DNA of 64,000 nt from Septoria linicola (taxonomy: Eukaryota > Ascomycota > Dothideomycetes > Mycosphaerellales > Mycosphaerellaceae). Positions within the stretch are counted from its first letter, which is position 1. The number at the start of each line of letters is the position of its first letter. Location of the stretch: contig CP099424.1 in NCBI GenBank assembly GCA_024114885.1, positions 1,054,001 through 1,118,000 of the forward strand, in the 5' to 3' direction. Positions 10,912 through 22,300 of this stretch are shown here, in pieces. A program made the position numbers and the translations under genes. The notes under the pieces are model-generated. The model saw nothing but the letters and a program-made list of their open reading frames with translations, did not search any database and was not told the DNA's origin.

Positions 10912-12252
10912 TCACCGTCCGACCTTTCCAGCAAACTTTCTCCTCGTCCAGATGTCACCATGCTCCAGATATTCTGCTTTCGTGACGATCAGGCTGCTCA
11001 GTAGTTCCTCGTCCTGCGCCATCCGTGCTCCTCCAAGCCACGCATTCTTCGTTGGGCCTTCGGCTTTGGCGATTCTGACCACATACCCGTCATCAATCTT
11101 CATCCTCAAGTCGTTCTCTAGCCTCTCGACGAAGCCTGGCAACAGACTTGTTCCTCCTACCACAACCACGTTGGCCAAGAAAGCTTGCCATAAGCCTTTC
11201 GGCAGAGCTTCCAAACTCTGCATGATCGTGCCTGCGACGCCTTCTTGTTGCATCCCGATGTCAGAGGGAGTGAACAGAATCTCCGGCACGGTGAACCTCT
11301 CATTACCGACAGGAAGCACCATTTCACTCTGCCCGCCAATGCCTAGACGCCTCATCTTCGCTCCTCGACTGGGGTCGTGCGCTCTCGGGAAGCCGCGTTT
11401 GAGTTTCTCGTAATCAGGTAGGACGTAATCGACTATAATGCTTGCATCGATGTCTCTCGGGTCCTTCTGCCCACCCTTCCAAACTCTCTCGAGCCGAGAT
11501 GAAAAGTCCTGTGTAGTAGGGCATACATAGCATGTGTCTTCCTTGATCTCCTGAGAGATCCATTCCTCGCGCGTCATGTCCATAGTTCGTGATAGTAGTG
11601 ATCGCAAATGAGCCGTCAAAGTCTTGCCACCGATCTCCAAGCGCCTTATAGCTTGCTGTAGGGGCCGGCCATGGTAGAGAGGCGTGATTGTTGTGTGTGA
11701 GTGTCCAGAGTCGACCACGAGTACACATTCGAGAGGGACGCCATCATCTGAAGTCTTGGTATTCGAGAATGGCGAAGGTGCATAGGCGTTCAGAGCTGGC
11801 GAAATGGTTCTGTAGAGCGAGTGAAACTCAAACTCCTCAAACACCATTTCATCAGCATTTCTCTCGAGCACGCCTGGAGCATTGGGTGACTCGGCATAAA
11901 TGAGATTCGTCTCCTTCGGGTCGCATTTGAACTGTGATCGTGCATCGAGAATCGTCCTCTCCCAGACAGCTTTCTCGGCTTCCCAACTCACTACATAGCC
12001 TCTCTCCATCGGTCTTCGGATTTGTAGTTCGCCAAAATCGCCGCAGTCGTCCAGCTCGACTCCAACATACGTGAGCTTGTCTCGTTGCGATCGTGCCACG
12101 CAGTTGGCTACTGGATGGCAGTCTTCAAGTGTGGGCTCCGATCCTGGCGTGCTGAAACCGGCTTTGATGGAGTGGGCGCCATGATCGAAGACGAGAGTTG
12201 TCTTTCCAAGACGATCTCTCGAGCCAGACGGGGCAGTCTTTGATTTTGCCAT
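10912..12252 (-). CDS. arp6: Actin-related protein 6 (SWR1 chromatin remodelling complex)
   Basis: Single-exon actin-fold protein of 446 aa. The phosphate-1 loop region TTLVFDHGAHSIKAGF, the MERGYVVSWEAEKAVWER segment, DEMVFEEFEFHSLYR, the phosphate-2 region VLVVDSGHSHTTITPLYHG, and the adenosine-site NVVVVGGTSLLPGFVERL are all present. The FEEFEF/SLYR stretch and the length point to Arp6, which has 433-475 aa across eukaryotes, rather than to actin or other Arps. Arp6 is a nuclear subunit of SWR1, the machine that exchanges H2A for H2A.Z, and it also affects telomeric silencing in fungi. It shares a 138-bp divergent promoter with the GCIP-like gene. Confidence 0.88.
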   Translation of the reverse strand: MAKSKTAPSGSRDRLGKTTLVFDHGAHSIKAGFSTPGSEPTLEDCHPVANCVARSQRDKLTYVGVELDDCGDFGELQIRRPMERGYVVSWEAEKAVWERTILDARSQFKCDPKETNLIYAESPNAPGVLERNADEMVFEEFEFHSLYRTISPALNAYAPSPFSNTKTSDDGVPLECVLVVDSGHSHTTITPLYHGRPLQQAIRRLEIGGKTLTAHLRSLLSRTMDMTREEWISQEIKEDTCYVCPTTQDFSSRLERVWKGGQKDPRDIDASIIVDYVLPDYEKLKRGFPRAHDPSRGAKMRRLGIGGQSEMVLPVGNERFTVPEILFTPSDIGMQQEGVAGTIMQSLEALPKGLWQAFLANVVVVGGTSLLPGFVERLENDLRMKIDDGYVVRIAKAEGPTKNAWLGGARMAQDEELLSSLIVTKAEYLEHGDIWTRRKFAGKVGR

Positions 12253-12390
12253 CTGTATTTCTCATTTGATGGTTTTGTGTCGCGAAAGAGGCGCGTGGTG
12301 ACGTGAAGTCAGATCGCAACGGAGGGGAAGCGACAGTCCGATTCTCGACGAGATTATTTTCTTGCGTCAACTACAACTAATATCATAAGA

Positions 12391-13458
12391 ATGGCGCCTT
12401 CTCAAGCAGACAACAAGGCGCTGCAGGATCTGATCAATTCGACATTGGCGCTGCTCAAGCAATTTGCCTCATCGCTCAACAGCATCGATACCACCACGCG
12501 CATCGAGAACGCCCCCAATCCGCTTCATGTTTTGCGTGACTCGGCGAAACTCCTCAAAGCGCATACTACCAAAGTCTCCCTCCTGGCGATCAACAAGCCG
12601 TTCACGCCTTCAGCAGTGACCAAAGTCCTGCGAGAACTGACGGGAACATGTCTGCCCGCCATGATGTCTGCGGTGCAGATCTGCGAGCAGGAGAAATCCA
12701 CGTGGGGCAGTACGATGGGCAGAGAAGTCACGAATAGAACTCGACGAGTGTTCAAAGAAGTGGAGAATTTGCTGCAAGAACTGCAAAGTATCGCCAACGG
12801 CAATGGTCAAGGTGCCACGAATGCCAGAGACAGCTTGGCCAGCACGGGTGTAGTCTGGGAGTCTTGCGATGCACTGATCGACCTCGAACAACTCGGTATC
12901 GCAGGATTAGCTGTCAAGAGAGCCGAGCAATACCGCGACACGATCAAGGACGCGATCGCCGAACTGCAAGAATGGAAGGAAGGCACGGATCTAGACACGG
13001 AAGGAGTGGACGATGCTCTTCTAGACAGCGGTGACGAGGGCGTCGATGGAGATGCCGACAGTTTTGACAACATCTTTAATGCGGCAAATAGCTGTCCCAA
13101 GGACAGACCCGAGCTGAAAGAGCTCGTGGATGTCGCCACGGGAAAGCTCAAGAAGATTGTGTTCCTCTACACTGCGCTTGGAAAGAGGAGGTTCAAGACG
13201 TTCAGAGCGAAGCCGTCGGAGGAACTCGGGAGCGTAGATGACCTTGACGAGATGCTGCGCAGGCTGCTCGCCCTACAGCAGGACGTCGACGACATCGCAG
13301 GTGGCTTCTACGAATTGGACGAGGATCTTGTCAACGAAGTCCTCGAAAAGTGCGTGATCGAATCACGCGAGATCAGCCAGCTCGCCCGACTAGACTGGAC
13401 TGCCAAGGAGGACGAGTTCACCGCCTGGCGAGAGAAATGGGACGAAGCGCTCGGATGA
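12391..13458 (+). CDS. GCIP-like protein (cyclin-D1-binding protein 1 N-terminal domain)
   Basis: Single exon, 355 aa. The whole length follows the GCIP/CCNDBP1 family: an all-helical N-terminal domain (ALQDLINSTLALLKQFASSL, LRDSAKLLKAHTTKVSLL, SAVTKVLRELTGTCLPAMMS), a central FKEVENLLQEL helix, a GVVWESCD segment, and an acidic linker at about residues 205-225 before a second helical bundle. In animals the family binds cyclin D and Grap2; in fungi its function is not established. The protein ends in WREKWDEAL. The start ATG lies 138 bp from the Arp6 start on the other strand, so the two genes probably share regulatory DNA. Confidence 0.82.
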   Translation: MAPSQADNKALQDLINSTLALLKQFASSLNSIDTTTRIENAPNPLHVLRDSAKLLKAHTTKVSLLAINKPFTPSAVTKVLRELTGTCLPAMMSAVQICEQEKSTWGSTMGREVTNRTRRVFKEVENLLQELQSIANGNGQGATNARDSLASTGVVWESCDALIDLEQLGIAGLAVKRAEQYRDTIKDAIAELQEWKEGTDLDTEGVDDALLDSGDEGVDGDADSFDNIFNAANSCPKDRPELKELVDVATGKLKKIVFLYTALGKRRFKTFRAKPSEELGSVDDLDEMLRRLLALQQDVDDIAGGFYELDEDLVNEVLEKCVIESREISQLARLDWTAKEDEFTAWREKWDEALG

Positions 13459-13651
13459 ACGATCATATTCATATTGCTCTACCCTATCGCTTTTCGGTAA
13501 GGACAGTAAGAAGGTAGGCTGGTATGTTACAACAAACTGCCCAGTACCATTTACCCATGACCTCATGCCCATTACATGCTACGACTTCGCCGGGTGTCTG
13601 TGTCGTCAAGACAGGATGTCCTTTTCTCGACCGTGGCACGATCATGACTCG

Positions 13652-14370
13652 CTAAAGGGCGGCCACGCCAGCACCAACCAATCCGATCAGAACCATCGTA
13701 CCAACCATTCTCATACCAACCTCAACACCAGCAGCTCCACCAGTGCTCTGCTGAATGCCCGAAGTTCCTGGCGTCTGACCAGTGGATGTGTTCGTTGCGT
13801 TTGGTCCGTATCCTGATGGGCTGTGTGGAGTCATATTGGTGTTTGGCGCATACCCGGAAGGTGGGCTTGCAACACTGGGCTCTGGGCCAGTTTGATCACT
13901 CGGTGGCGACTCCTTTGGTGCCTCCTCAGATGGTGGTGTTCCGGCACCTCCAGTGAATGCCTTGCAAATGTCTGGCGATGCTGCCGGGGCCTTGAATTCT
14001 TCTCCATGAGCCTTGAGTGCGGTCGCGCAGATCTCGGTCGAAGCTGCCAAAGTGCCTGTACATCCGCCACGTAAGCTTCGTGGTCGACCACTGCTGCTTT
14101 GTGTCATGACTTACTGATAAGATCCTGTGGAGTACACGCACTCTGGCATAGACACGGTACGATGACTTTCACGATGTCCGCAGCGCCTGTCGTACACTGG
14201 CAGTATGCGTCTTCCAGAGAGCAGCTTGTGCTACCAGCTGCTTCAGTGAGACATCGCAGAGCACATTGAGGGACCTTGCTCAGATCCGGCATAGAGTCAC
14301 TCGGTGCTGCCGTAGTAGCCGCGGCCGCAAGGCTTGCGGCTGCAAGAATCGAAGCTAGGAAGCTGTGCAT
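13652..14370 (-). CDS. CFEM-domain GPI-anchored cell-surface protein
   Basis: About 219 aa in two exons, 14370-14115 and 14055-13652. The intron has a perfect GTAAGT donor and a TACAG acceptor. The N-terminus MHSFLASILAAASLAAAATT is a signal peptide. The CFEM domain follows: CALRC, a single Cys, then DAYCQC, CLCQSAC and a further Cys in EICATAL, including the Asp just before the CxC pair that contributes to heme contact in characterised CFEM proteins. The middle is Pro/Ser/Gly-rich and glycosylation-prone (repeated PSGY/GP motifs). The C-terminus is a small-residue site (STGGAAG) followed by a hydrophobic tail, the pattern of a GPI signal. Roles in the family include heme/iron uptake, wall integrity and host surface sensing; which applies here is unknown. 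Confidence 0.88.
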
Positions 14371-15646
14371 GATGATAATCGGAAGAACGAGTGTCTTGGT
14401 GTCGTGCTAGTGACGCGGGATGATGCGGATAGTGTCTGGGAAAGAGGAATGGCTGAAGTACGGTATGCTGCTCAGGAGATCAAGAGGTGAAATGAATGGC
14501 AGCTCGCCTTCATTTCTACCGGCGGCAATGCCCTGGGCACTCAAGGAACAACGCTGAAGAAGGTGGTATCCCATTGCAGGTGTTGTGGTGCTTCACGCAG
14601 CGCAAGCACCATAGGAGGCAAGTCTTTTACATGATAAGCTCAAGCTTGATCGGGATGCCCATTGAACGCGGCCTGTAAGGAGTCTAAAATCTCTTTGCTA
14701 CCTGGCGCGGAGTCTGCGGGCAGACAGGTTCTTGTTGGAGTAACTTGGGCTTGATTCGTTGAAGCCAGAAGCCTGAGCTCTGACAGCGGTATGTCCATCG
14801 GACAGGTCACGAACCTAGTCCTCCCGCCTTCCCTCACCCTTCACATGGCAGCAATTGCCGCACGTCCTTGTTGTTCCTGTTTGCCAAGGCGTGTGTTGTG
14901 AGCGAGCCTGCTGTGCCTCGAGCTGTGCGACACTTTGGTAAAAAGTGATATGTCGCTGGACATGCGCGTCTAGACATCAGCCAGATGCATGAGCAGGGCT
15001 TCTCACGCTGTCCTATCGTGCAACGGTATTGGGGGTCTCACGACTATTCTTGCTGGCACGTTCTGGAATCGTCAACTCACAGAATTCGACCTCGAAGAGA
15101 TTTCCAGAGTACATGCCAGGCTCATCTCGTTCAAGAAGACGAAAGCTTGTTTTCAAGCCTTGTTCCTGGGAGAAAGCTATTTCTGGGCAAACCATAACAG
15201 TTTGACAGAACTCTCTGCACGCGGTCCGTTCCTCTTGTCTCGAGCAAATCTGCAGTACAACTTACAAACGTGTTCTGCATATTCTTGTGTGGACTGACAA
15301 ACGACCATGTGCAATTTCTGAGCTGTAGAAATGCAGTGCATGAGATTTGTGTTGCAATTCTGGAAATCATGCAGGTCAGCGGCCCTTGTGAAACGCAGGT
15401 CCAGAGCGCTGGGAGCCGCTGGCCACGAGAATCTACCGGCCTCACACCACATCAGTTACTTACGGACAGTGACATCTGAAACGCAACACTCGTCCCTTGA
15501 TGCAAGATACCATGTCGATGGCCTGCTACGAGTTGCGAACACAGCATAGAAAGAGCCGATGATAGCGTGCCGATGCTAAGAAACTACCTTGCACATTGTG
15601 CGATGAAGGTTTTTGACCACCTATCCTCACTGCCAGCACTGACATT
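14371..15646. other. Intergenic, no convincing gene
   Basis: 1.3 kb upstream of the CFEM gene. Frames of up to about 100 codons occur on both strands but overlap each other and carry no family features. Probably the CFEM promoter and non-coding DNA. Confidence 0.45.
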
Positions 15647-16264
15647 ATGTACCTGCAACCATCACGACCTAGCTCCCTCTTTTCCAACGTAACTTTTGAT
15701 CGCGAAGTACAACATCAGAATGTGTCTGCCTCTGGTATCAAGGTCATGGTCAGAATCATTCCTCACAAGACTGCCGCAGCGAAAGTCCTGGACACGTCAC
15801 GAAGAGAAGGAGAAGGAGAAGTACGACTCTCCGTATCAAGCACAGCATCGTCTCACAGAGGAGAAGCCATATCAGCATCGTCATCATCGAAGAAAGCTGT
15901 CCAAGACCATGCCCATCAAGATCCAATCACCTCACGAGTACTTCCAACAGCAGCATCAGCCAGGCCCTCTGTCACGTCTACCCAGCGTGCGAAACAGCGT
16001 CAGGGCCATATCGCGACCTCAAAGCGTCAGGATCTCACGACCCTCAAGTCTACGAATCTCAAGATCACCGAGCGTGACGAGGAACTACTCGGACATGAGG
16101 ACGGACTCTTTTGCGCCAATGATATCCGAGTCGATGGTGAAGAAGATCTCGATGCTCAAGCCTCCCTCGGACCTGGAAGTGAACTCCTCGAGTTGAATGA
16201 GGATAATGCGGAGCTTGACGAAGTTTTCGGTCTAATCAGCGCTCTTATGCCAAAGGCAGAGTAG
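15647..16264 (+). CDS. Uncertain ORF, two long overlapping frames
   Basis: A 205-aa frame starts at an ATG; its C-terminal 70 residues are acidic (EEDLDAQASLGPGSELLEL and an ELDEVFGLISALMP end) and look protein-like. The same DNA has a second forward frame, 15720-16196 (158 aa from ATG). That one is basic and Ser/Arg-rich, with a repeated SVR-x-SRP-type motif, and by eye it has a higher G+C at third positions over 16030-16196. Both cannot easily be primary. A spliced gene that changes frame within the region is possible. I recognise no family in either frame. Which frame is used is undecided; the coordinates given are of the longer frame. Confidence 0.35.
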   Translation: MYLQPSRPSSLFSNVTFDREVQHQNVSASGIKVMVRIIPHKTAAAKVLDTSRREGEGEVRLSVSSTASSHRGEAISASSSSKKAVQDHAHQDPITSRVLPTAASARPSVTSTQRAKQRQGHIATSKRQDLTTLKSTNLKITERDEELLGHEDGLFCANDIRVDGEEDLDAQASLGPGSELLELNEDNAELDEVFGLISALMPKAE

Positions 16265-16646
16265 TGAATGCTCCATTGGCCTCACTTTCCTCTTTGCCCA
16301 GCTTCACATCACAAGTTATGATATATGAGCTTAGATTGGGGCGCGCTACATCACTTCACGGCAGACACATTCAGATCGAAAACAGTTCTTGCAGCTCTTC
16401 AGTCCATTCAAGTGTGGGCGTTGCCTGATTTGCGCTCACCTCATTGGCGCTTGCTTCACACTACCTACCCACTTGTACGAGTGAATCAAGAACTGAAACC
16501 GAAAGCCCCACTGACTTCCCTGGACCAAGAATCTCGCAATACTTCAACAACATATATCACCATCCCACTACACTATCATCAAGACATCACATCTTCTCCG
16601 AGCCAATTATACCACAACAGAACAACCTACTGCATCGCCGCTCATC

Positions 16647-17444
16647 ATGGGCGCCAAACCTATCGAGGAGTCCGAGGTGGATGCTCCGAGGGGTGCACAG
16701 ACACATCGCATTACGAAGCAGAAGCAGAAGCAGAAGCAGGAGCAGGAGCAGGAGCCTGCGACGCGAGCAAGACGTTACAAGGGCTCCAAAGGGAAAGCAG
16801 CATCCTCCAAGTACCCTCGACCAGGGCCTGACGAGCATGGCCTCTATGCCATCGACGGCATCATCGATGCAACATACGACGGCTTGACAGAAGAGTCTTG
16901 CGAGCGGTGGCAGTATCTGGTGACGTGGACCGGCTATCCAAAGTCGGAGGCACAGTGGGTGACACAATACTACGCAGGCGCCTGGTACATCGAAGAGTAC
17001 TGGCAGAAGCAGAATGCAGAGTTTGAGCGCGCGAAAGAAGAGTTTCTGACCTCCGAGAACTTTTTGACATCTGTCGTTGCCGCCAATAAGTGGTCACGGG
17101 ATTCAGAGAGGTCAGCTTTCTGGACCTGGCTGGAGCGTAAGGAGCAGGAGGATCAGAGAGTCGAGTAAGTTGCACGACGGATCTTTAGATGCAGAACAGA
17201 CTCAAGAAACAAGCTCCTGGTAGGCAGATCCCTTGGCCAGACGAGAGAGAACGAGAGGAAGAAGCTAAACCAGATGGCGTCCTATGGAGGGGTTATCGCT
17301 CAGTCTTGTGGGCGACAAGGCCCTGGCGTTGAAGACGTACAAGTTGAGAGACGTCTCAGGCTGGCGATACTCCTGATGGGCGAGCCGAACATCGAAGAAG
17401 CACTTCAAGATAGCGAGACTTTGGGGAGGTCAGCACGTACATAG
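16647..17444 (+). CDS. Chromodomain protein
   Basis: The first exon (16647-17164) has a basic, low-complexity N-terminus with a Lys/Glu-Gln repeat, then a chromodomain-like segment at about residues 68-125: YAIDGIIDATYDG, RWQYLVTWTGYPKSEAQWV and a YIEEYWQ helix. These match the aromatic cage/beta-strand order Y..I...YLV.W.GY...W of the family. The frame meets TAA at once after a GTAAGT sequence. Using that as donor, with the GGCAG acceptor before 17228, opens a second exon of 72 codons (ESLGQTRENERKKLNQ ... LAILLMGEPNIEEALQ) to a stop at 17442, for about 244 aa. A third exon near 17484-17573 is also conceivable from a weaker GTCAGC donor. Chromodomains bind methylated histone tails; stand-alone copies occur in fungal genomes and in retrotransposon integrases. 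No integrase is nearby. Confidence 0.65.
16715..16754 (+). repeat. GAAGCA/GGAGCA hexanucleotide microsatellite inside the chromodomain gene
   Basis: About four tandem GAAGCA units followed by three GGAGCA units, coding for alternating Lys-Gln then Glu-Gln. It lies in the N-terminal tail before the chromodomain, so changes in copy number keep frame and would alter tail charge and length. Confidence 0.85.
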
Positions 17445-19363
17445 AGGAGATCTATTCGCACAACGTGCACGTTTATACTCCCCAGTAGCAGGTCGATTGC
17501 GGTTTGGATGCTGGAAGTGGCAGCGAAGAAGCCGCGCAGCTTGTCAACCTTGCCAGGAGATGATGAGCAGTAGTAAAGTCATGCCATAAGGGAGCTTGAA
17601 GCGGGATGCCTGCGGCGGTTGAAATCCCGGAACGAGTCTCTCATACAGCTCTGGGTGTCTATTTCTACAGAACAGACTCGGCGAAACCGTCTGACTCCAC
17701 ACACGATGGCTGCCAAAAGAAAATTGGAGACAGAGGCAACCTTGGAACCAGCCTCGACGACCATCCGTCCAGATATATTCGAAACGATGACGGCTTCGAT
17801 GGAAGGCCATGACGTTGCGGATGCTAGCTGTCCCAGCGAAGAGCTTTACACTTGTCAAGCAACTGAGCAGATGAGCCGAGATAGTAGATCCTCGTAATCA
17901 AGAGAGCTTGTAGGCTACATTCAAGGGAAAGTGGCAGAACACGAAGGAGATGAAGCTGCATAAAGAACGTCGCTAGGTAGCCAAAGGCATCAATCTTCAC
18001 GCAGAGAACTACAGACTCCTTTGCACAGGCTGCGCATCAGTCAACCACTGTCTCGGTCAACTGGTTGTATGACTTACAATTGCGCCTTATTCAGCCGACC
18101 AACGAGCTGCCGGCATTATATAGTCACTTATGCACTAATGCAACTCTTCAAAGCGTGAATGATCAGGCGGTGGATCAGATGGTCTGTGTGTAGATAGACA
18201 CTTTCTAGTATTCAGCTAGTTCGACGAGTTACGCCTCTGGCTTGCGGCGTTGTCCTCGTGTGAAGACATTGGTGACATCTAACGTAGCCAGATTGTGAAT
18301 ATCCTGATGGACTATCAATCTCAAATTGTCGATCCTCGCGGTCTGTTCTATGCAGCGTCTATTCTACAGCTGCCATAAGAGCTCAGAGATCTGAAGGCCG
18401 GGTGACGCAGTTCTCTCTTCCTTCGAGCATTCTTTGACGCCAAGCATGCCTACAGATGCGTTCACGTATGCCCCAAGAGTCACTTTGTATGGGCTCTCTT
18501 CAAAACGTATGGCGCTAGCTCGTCGCTCCCAGCCGACAAACCTATAACCTCGCAAGTATTACAATAGATCGATGAAGATTCAGACTGTGTATTCAGAAAG
18601 TCAACCTCAATTACCGTTGAGTCGTCGTCGTCGTCCTAGGACTAACTTTAGTCAACCCTAACATTCGGCTTGGCGATCAGCCAGTGGTATATTTAGCAAT
18701 AGACCGGGCAGTTCAGTCGACTGCGTGCCAGCGACATCGTATATCGACTTCCAGTCAGACATGTTGATCTAAATTAGATAGTCAGTCGTCGACTGACAAA
18801 TCGCTACAGCATGGGTTACACAGCGAACTCGCATATAGACCATTACTCGGTTGACTGTTGAGCGCTCCGCAAAGAACAGACTCGGCGGACTGACCCAGCT
18901 TCGAACACGATAGCCTGGTTGTCGAAACATATCAGCGACAAACAAACCTTGAACGAGATTCAGCAACCATCAGACCTGACACAATACAGCGAAGGTCAGG
19001 CCTGACATGTACAAAATGAAGACGATAAAGTCCAGTGTGCCTCTGACAAGTCACGTTCGGCAAATTCATCTACCCTCCGCCCTGATGCCGTGGCGTCCAC
19101 TGCCCACACGGAGATACGTCTGACGAACTCACGAGAAAGAGACGAAGAGACGTGGATGACGCTTATGGTAATTCTATTCGTGTCGCAAATGCTCTGTCTT
19201 ACTCTTTATACACATGTCTCTAGAGAAGCTGCCAGCATCTCGGTGTTGACCTCAAAATTCAGAATCACTCCAGAAAACAACGCCGTTTCGCCATGCGCCT
19301 CTCGCCATTCAAAAGCTCAGCTGCACACGCTCTCTCCAGAGAGCCGTTGGCCATGATAGCCAC
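17445..19363. other. Gene-poor tract, no gene seen
   Basis: 1.9 kb with no frame that carries a family signature. A 92-codon frame at 17619-17897 has an internal ATG at 17706 and reads MAAKRKLETEATLEP...; it is the most protein-like piece but cannot be supported. A (GTC)5 run lies at 18621-18635. It could contain a decayed element; I see no inverted repeats or transposase fragments. Confidence 0.4.
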
Positions 19364-22300
19364 CTACACATGATTTGGCACCGCCATGCTACCTGCGCGT
19401 GGTCGCTGCAGGCCCGGCTCGTCGCTCTCGTACTTATCCCAATTGTCCAGAATGTTGCCAATACGTGGGGATTTGGTGAGATCGTACACATCTTGGAAGT
19501 ACTCCCTAGTGAGCTCAAACGGCTTGGCAGTGACGTTGGGGATATATTTGCCCACCAGCTTGCTAGGGTCGATGGAAGTCTTGTTGATCTTCTTCAACAG
19601 GAAGGAGCGGAAAGGCTTCACACCAGATCGCAAGAAGGTGGAGTGGAAAGGCACATCAATACCCTTCAATGGGATTGTGGCGAAACCTCTCTGCAAGTCG
19701 ATAGGCTTTGGCTTAGCTTCAGTCTGCTTGGCGCAGCCCTGAATGATCTCTACCAAGTGAGCCTTGACCTCGTCGAGGCTCATGGATTGCATAAGCTCCT
19801 GGATGTCGATCTTCTGTGCCTTTAGGTAGTTGAGGACACCAGTGAGAGTGTCCAGTGCACGGAGGTCACCAGCGCAGACGTACTGCTGGTTTTGAACGTT
19901 GAGGTTGACGATTTCCAAAAGCCAGTCGGTCGTGAGCGTAATGTTCTCAACCACGTACTGCAGTGCTTGCTCGTTAAAGGTCTTACCAATGCGCGAGGGG
20001 TTGACAGCGCACATGGAGTAGTTGGAACGTCCAGCTTCGTCGCGCTCAACAGCGACCTGCATGGTGAGACCACGGTAGAACACAACAGACACAAGTGACT
20101 CGATCGGCATGACCTCTGCCAGAGCAGCAAGCGCACTGTACTCTCCAAGAGAGTGACCAGCGAAACTGCTGTCCCGCTGGACAAGTCCCTTCGACAACAT
20201 ATCCTCGAATGAGGCCTTCTCCATCAGGGTCAATGCCGGCTGTGTGAATTGTGTTGCAGAGAGGAGACCAGTTGGCGATCGATAAGTGTAGGACGTGGTG
20301 TCCTCTTTGATCTCCTTGAAGATCTTCTCCGACTTGATGCTGCCATCTGTTGCGACAGTCTCGAAGGTCATGTCCATGTAGTTCTTGCGAATGGCTTTGC
20401 CGCGAGCACCTCCGAAGTGGATGGTGAGCTCCTTTGGGTTATTCTTGACGATGTTGGTGATGGCGAAGCCGTAGTTGTCCATGAAGTGCTTGTCAGCACG
20501 ATCCCAAACTTCCTTCGCGACCTCACTGGAGCCATAAAGGTCCATACCCATGCCTTGCTCTTGCGAACCTTGACCAGTGAACACATATGCCGAGACAGGT
20601 TGCTCGACCTCTGCTTCAGCCAGAAGCACTTTGTCCTCGGTCTCGGCCTTCTGAGCCTCGATCTTGATAATCTTGCGGCCAGAAACCATACCAACGTGCT
20701 GAAGCTTGACCTCGATAGTGTCATCTGGCAGGACCATGCCAACCAGCGATGCATGGAAGCTGCGGACACGACCAACATTGTTCTCGGCTGCCCAGGTCTC
20801 CACTAGCGAACGGACAGCAGCGCTAGAGTACATGCCGTGCGTAATAGTACCAGGAAGGCCGGCGTACTGTGAGAAGACACGGGATACGTGGATAGGGTTG
20901 TAATCGCCTGAGACGCGAGCATAGGTCTCGTTCGATGATGGCGCCTTGAGCACAAGCGGAGCCTTGCCGCTGAGAGGAATTGGGTTCTCGAAGTTGACAG
21001 GCTGGTCAAGTGCTGAGCCATTGCGCGTCAAGTAGTCCAGGACTGGGTTGCCGTATGAGGTACCGGCCTCGTACTCCACAGATGCGACGGTAATGATCTC
21101 CTTCGAAGGAAGCTCGAGCTCAACGGTACCCTCAGTCTGCACTGATGCGAAAACAGTCTGGTTCTTGTATCGCAGAATGCTGTTCAGCCTGAATACGAGA
21201 GTCTGGTTTGAGAGATCAAAATCCTCGTTTTCGACCTTGAACCATTCCTTCGATTGCAGAACAGCCACATCCTTAGTGGAGCCGAGGTGGACCTGCATAG
21301 GCGTCTCGACCTTGCGCTGGAAAGTGTTGTGGTAATCCGTGTAGTTGCCACGATACAAGAACTGACTTGTCACTTCCATGACTGGCTTGTTGTCACGGGT
21401 GATGGTGCCGCAAACTTCGACCATCTTACCAGAGGCTTGGTTGATGACCGCGTTGACCTGAGCGGTGGTGTCAAGAACATCGCCCTTCTTCAATGGCGCA
21501 GCTCCAGGGATCATGCGGAAGCCGTTCGACAAGTGAACAAGCTTGAGAAGATCACCATCGATCGTGCGTGGGAAGATAGGCTTAGTGATAGCCTTCCAGC
21601 CGACGACAATAGCGAAGTCCATTGGTGCGAAGACTTCCTTGCCAGGACGGTCGACGAACGCCTCGCCGGTATTGCCAACAGCGTGGACGAAGTCATTGAT
21701 AGCCTCGCTCGTGACTGTGGCTCTGCCTCCGTCGAAGCGGGAGGTGACGTCCACGTCGAATGGACATGCTTCGTCCCCAAACCAGATCTTGTAGTAGAAC
21801 TCCTTGATGCGGTCGTTGCGGGCATCCATGACCTCTCTGATAGGTGCGTATCCAGTCTCCGGGTGGTATGTGAAGCGGAGAGGTAGAGCAACTGGCTTGC
21901 CAGTCGCTGTGCGTCCTTCGATCATGTTGATGGTGATCTCTCCATTGCTCTCGCGTGCCACATGAAAAGTCTGAACGTACTCGTTGCCATGCGATGGCTC
22001 CTTCACACTGATGGTCGTCCTCTTGGGGTCATTTGGGTATTGGATCTCAACGACCATACCTGGAGTTGGCGCAAAGATGCGTTGTGTTGGGTTGGTTTGA
22101 TACCTCTGGCCTTGAACAAACACATCGGCAGTGAAGAACGCGTGGCGCCATGTGTGCGCGCGGCCAGCGAGAAGCTGGATCCAGTTCTCCAGAGCGGGAA
22201 GTGCGGTGCCTAACACCGCGGACAGGCGGTAGATGATCTTGTGCTCACTCTCGCTAACAGTGAGGCCTTCCACGTTGTTGATGTCGTCGCTGGCTTCGAT

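Noticed and set aside
18621..18635. (GTC)5 run
   Set aside because: Too short to be meaningful and not in a gene.
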